From contig NZ_LR732707.1 in NCBI RefSeq assembly GCF_902506555.1, positions 2,565,290 to 2,629,289 of the forward strand: DNA of 64,000 nucleotides. The letters run 5' to 3'. Within the stretch, counting starts at the first letter, position 1. Each line of letters begins with the position of its first letter. The DNA comes from Sphingorhabdus sp. 109 (GTDB taxonomy: Bacteria; Pseudomonadota; Alphaproteobacteria; Sphingomonadales; Sphingomonadaceae). Below are positions 61,440-64,000 of this stretch, piece after piece. Position numbers and translations under genes: made by a program. The notes beneath the pieces are model-generated. The model saw only the letters and a program-made list of their open reading frames with translations. It was not told the DNA's origin and ran no database searches.

Positions 61440-62414
61440 TCAGAAGTGGATCTTGCTGTTCAGCGGCTGATCGACAAATTCTCTCGTATTTCTGGGTGTC
61501 AGAAAGTGGATTTTCCGTCTGGGAAAGTCGATTGCGACCTGGTCAAATTTGCGTAGCACATCCATTCCGATCAGCACGGCCGGCTTGTCAGCGAGGCCCA
61601 AGCGTTCGAACGGTGGCGAATCCGCGAAGGCCACGGACAGGCGCGGGAAGCGGGCGCGGCCGATGCGAAAATCGCGAACCATGCCAAATTCCGCACCCAG
61701 CGTGGCGCCGGTGACCGATATCAGTAGGTCAGCATCGTCGAGTTCCTTGGCGCGTCGCTGCAACCGTTGCCGCAAGGCCAGATTGCCGATCGACATCTGC
61801 GCTCCGGTATCGACGATCACGTTGACCTCGATTCCGGCGATCTTGGCATCGGTGAAAATCAGCTGGCCGGAACGGCGCTTGGCGGTCACCACGATTTCCC
61901 GGGATCTTGCGCGGCCGCGGGCTTCATCCGCGTCTTCGACAATGATCTGATCGGCGACAAAATCGAACAAAATCCGCTGGTCCTGCAAGCCGTCCAGCCC
62001 CAATATGCCATCGGCCCCAATATGCTGGGCCGCCAGAACGGGAGAAATCAGGCCGTCATAGTTTTTACGACCCATGGTCAAACGTGGCACATAGACCATA
62101 TCAACCGTTGTCGTGCCGGCAATACTCATCAGCTCGGCCGGTTTTTCCCCCTCGAGCGCAAGGCTGTCGGCAATTTTGCGGGAGATCACACTTCGTTCGG
62201 CACCGGTATCGATGACGAAGGAAAAAGGTCCCTTGCCTTCGATACTGACCGGAACGGTCATCCGCTCGGCCCGATCCTGTTCGATATCGACAATTTCGCC
62301 TTCCGGACTGCCCAGGCTGCCCGGCTTCACCGACTGACCGAGCGGAAGGGGATAGGCCATCGTCAGCGCCGAAGCCAGAATCGCGGGGGTCATGCTGGTA
62401 AATAGGGCTGGCAT
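61440..62414 (-). CDS. Two-lobed retropepsin-like aspartic protease
   Basis: Exported protein of 324 residues with a signal peptide (about 1-20). Two aspartic-protease lobes are seen in one chain: D69 in FVIDTGAERSVIS and D202 in VIVDTGAQMSIGN, each with the DTGA motif, and both lobes end with hydrophobic GLD/GMD segments (GILGLDGLQ and VLIGMDVLRKFD). This gives a complete pepsin-like active site without dimerisation. GGAG lies before the ATG. Substrate unknown. Followed on the minus strand by the outer-membrane protein gene. Confidence 0.82.
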   Translation of the reverse strand: MPALFTSMTPAILASALTMAYPLPLGQSVKPGSLGSPEGEIVDIEQDRAERMTVPVSIEGKGPFSFVIDTGAERSVISRKIADSLALEGEKPAELMSIAGTTTVDMVYVPRLTMGRKNYDGLISPVLAAQHIGADGILGLDGLQDQRILFDFVADQIIVEDADEARGRARSREIVVTAKRRSGQLIFTDAKIAGIEVNVIVDTGAQMSIGNLALRQRLQRRAKELDDADLLISVTGATLGAEFGMVRDFRIGRARFPRLSVAFADSPPFERLGLADKPAVLIGMDVLRKFDQVAIDFPRRKIHFLTPRNTREFVDQPLNSKIHF

Positions 62415-62477
62415 CGTCTCTCCAATCTGTGTGTGCCGGGCAGTGACAGCTTAGTGCCTGATGACCCGGTTGGGGCG

Positions 62478-62486
62478 GTTATAGCA
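62478..62486 (-). promoter_or_regulatory. Extended -10 promoter for the protease gene
   Basis: On the minus strand TGC-TATAAC is an extended -10 (TGNTATAAC) about 65 bp upstream of the ATG at 62414. The -35 region is AT-rich without a clear hexamer. Confidence 0.45.
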
Positions 62487-62518
62487 TAATCTATATTTTG
62501 CTTCGACAAAGAAGATTC

Positions 62519-63469
62519 TCAGCCATCTTTCGGGATCAGGAAATAGATTTTCCGGTTGGCGAAATCGATTGCCACCCGGTCGAATTTGCGCAGCGCGTCC
62601 ATGCCGAGGAAGAGCGCTGGCTTCTTTTCCAGTTTCAGCGCCTTGAACGGGGCAATATCGGCAAAGGCAATCGGGATGATACCGAAACGCGCGCGCCCGA
62701 TCAGCAATTCCTCGGCAATGCCGTAATCGGCTTCGATCGAGCGGCCGGTGACATCAACCAGACTGGTTTTGACGAGCGCGGAAGATGGGATGCGCAACCG
62801 CCGCTGCAGCGCCTTGTTGCCGATCGAAAGCTCGCCGCCCGTGTCGATGATCACGCTGGTTTTGACCCCGGCTATCGTGGCATTGGTAAAAATCAGCTGG
62901 CCGGACCGCCGCCGTGCCGTGACCACGATTTCGCGGAGGGAGCGGCTTTTCAGCTTCTTTGTTGTATCTTCGACCGAAATATTCTTGCCGAGAAAGTCGA
63001 ACAATATCCGTTGTCCCTGCAGACTGTCGAGTCCGAGCACACCATCGGCGCCGATATTGGCCTTCCGGAATGTCGGCGAAACCAGACTGTCATAGCTGCG
63101 TTTTCCCAGAGTCAGGCTGGGCACATAAACGGTCTCGACGATGGTGGTTCCGGCCAGAGCGATTATCCGGACCTGGTCTTCCACATCGAGGGCCAGCGCG
63201 CCGGCGATTTCCTTCGACAATATGGTGCGCTGCGAAGCCGTATCGATGATGAACCGATAGGGGCCGCTGTCAGCGATGCGCACCGCAACCGTCATCCGGT
63301 CGAGCCGGTCGCTGGCGATCGCTATCTGTTCCGGATCGGACTGGAGAAATTCCTCCGGCAGCGTGTCGGCGATGCGGGCTTCGGTTTGCGGTTCGCCCTG
63401 AAGCGGCACAAGCGGCTGAGCCGCGAGAAGCGACGCACAGACGGGCAACAGCATCGTCGGACAAGCCAT
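62519..63469 (-). CDS. Paralogous two-lobed aspartic protease with a degenerate first lobe
   Basis: Exported protein of 316 residues, clearly homologous to the gene at 61440 (shared RRRSGQLIF, GLDSLQGQRILFDF, GMDALRKFDRVAIDF). The first lobe has D76 in DTAS instead of DTGA, and the second has D209 in IIDTGGELSIGN. The Gly-to-Ala change in lobe one may lower or alter activity. Signal peptide about 1-25. The gene lies 59 bp after the Lhr-type helicase. Confidence 0.8.
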   Translation of the reverse strand: MACPTMLLPVCASLLAAQPLVPLQGEPQTEARIADTLPEEFLQSDPEQIAIASDRLDRMTVAVRIADSGPYRFIIDTASQRTILSKEIAGALALDVEDQVRIIALAGTTIVETVYVPSLTLGKRSYDSLVSPTFRKANIGADGVLGLDSLQGQRILFDFLGKNISVEDTTKKLKSRSLREIVVTARRRSGQLIFTNATIAGVKTSVIIDTGGELSIGNKALQRRLRIPSSALVKTSLVDVTGRSIEADYGIAEELLIGRARFGIIPIAFADIAPFKALKLEKKPALFLGMDALRKFDRVAIDFANRKIYFLIPKDG

Positions 63470-63528
63470 TTCGCCACTTTAGGACAAAAACGGCCAGGCG
63501 CCAAATCCCGGCCAGTGGCCAGCCCGTT

Positions 63529-64000
63529 CTAGTCCAGCGTCATCGCCTCGCTGATCAGCGATTCCGCCTCGATCAGCAACGCGTCGTCGGTTGCCCCCTG
63601 CGCAACATGTTCGCGCCCGATCATAACCAGCACCGGCACCGCCAGCGGACTGACCCGCTCCAGTTCGACATGGATGATCGACTCCGCCGCCCGGTCGAGC
63701 AGGTCGCCCAGTCTCCCGACATCGGTCATCCGCGCCCTCGCGTCTGCCCAGGCCGCCTGCATCAAAAGATGATCCGGCTCATATTTGCGGAGCACGTCGA
63801 AAATCAGGTCGGTCGAGAAGGTGACCTGCTTGCCGGTCTTGCGCTTGCCGGGATGCTGACGCTCGACCAGTCCGCTGATCACCGCGACCTCGCGAAAGGC
63901 GCGCTTGAGCAGATGCGAATTCTCGACCCAGTCGAAAAATTCCCCTTCCAATATGTCGGCGCTGAAAAGGGGACGGGGATTGGTCACCGGTTCGACGCTA
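63529..64000 (-). CDS. Lhr-type ligase-associated DEXH-box helicase, C-terminal part (cut by window edge)
   Basis: The last 157 or so residues of a larger protein; the frame is open to the edge at 64000. LFSADILEGEFFDWVENSHL, LKRAFREVAVISGLVERQHP, GKRKTGKQVTFSTDLIFDVL and RKYEPDHLL form the conserved C-terminal block of Lhr-like helicases. The helicase motifs themselves are outside the window. On the same strand as pdeM, with which it is usually linked. Confidence 0.85.
   Translation of the reverse strand, partial: SVEPVTNPRPLFSADILEGEFFDWVENSHLLKRAFREVAVISGLVERQHPGKRKTGKQVTFSTDLIFDVLRKYEPDHLLMQAAWADARARMTDVGRLGDLLDRAAESIIHVELERVSPLAVPVLVMIGREHVAQGATDDALLIEAESLISEAMTLD

Noticed and set aside
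1-64000. CRISPR arrays, integrases, transposases, tRNA or rRNA genes
   Set aside because: No regularly spaced direct repeats and no recombinase or RNA-gene signatures were found on reading the window.

Overview
The window is a compact, GC-rich alphaproteobacterial chromosome segment, most likely from a sphingomonad (Sphingopyxis/Sphingorhabdus/Parasphingorhabdus type). This rests on the gene order mnmE-mnmG-rsmG-parA-parB, the hemE / ppsR-maf-aroE-coaE-dnaQ arrangement, MmcB, DUF1491, DUF3576-leuS-lptE-holA, and DUF4402 proteins. No tRNA, rRNA, CRISPR array, integrase or transposase gene was seen. The genus is an inference.

Region 1 (1-15.7 kb) is acyl-CoA metabolism. An acyl-CoA dehydrogenase, a thiolase and a FadJ-type multifunctional enzyme form a beta-oxidation block. 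A TetR regulator then faces a divergent operon: biotin-dependent carboxylase beta subunit, enoyl-CoA hydratase, carboxylase alpha subunit, a nitronate-monooxygenase-like flavoprotein, a class III CoA-transferase and a FadD19-like acyl-CoA synthetase. A 17-bp inverted repeat between tetR and the carboxylase is a good operator candidate. The set resembles Liu (leucine) and Atu (acyclic terpene) pathways but matches neither, so the substrate is open. Several of the intergenic gaps hold different REP-like palindromes.

Region 2 (15.7-21.3 kb) holds an alpha/beta hydrolase and a small chaperone-usher-like locus: a DUF4402 pilin-like protein, a PapD-like chaperone and a 909-residue usher-like outer-membrane protein. 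The chaperone carries an in-frame TAA inside its signal peptide. A second DUF4402-like protein sits alone at 45.5 kb.

Region 3 (21.3-38.7 kb) is the replication-origin neighbourhood. It has parAB with three parS palindromes (two inside rsmG), mnmG, mnmE, rho, hemJ, hemE, and then a 282-bp gap with an AT-rich tract and DnaA boxes that is the probable oriC, placed between hemE and ppsR as in Caulobacter. Rightward from it run ppsR, maf, aroE, coaE, dnaQ, hpf, ptsN, a thioesterase and a DUF1491 gene.

Region 4 (38.9-64 kb) is mostly housekeeping: a SleB-type hydrolase, mmcB, an ankyrin protein, SCO, a YcgN-type protein, a YgjP-type metallopeptidase, a class A PBP, msrB, holA-lptE-leuS-DUF3576, a ThiE-like protein, a YggS-type PLP protein, an NhaP-type antiporter, bioA-bioD-bioF, pdeM, trhO, a GST, an outer-membrane protein, two paralogous two-lobed aspartic proteases, and the 3' end of an Lhr-type helicase cut by the window edge. 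Biotin made by the bio genes would serve the carboxylase of region 1.
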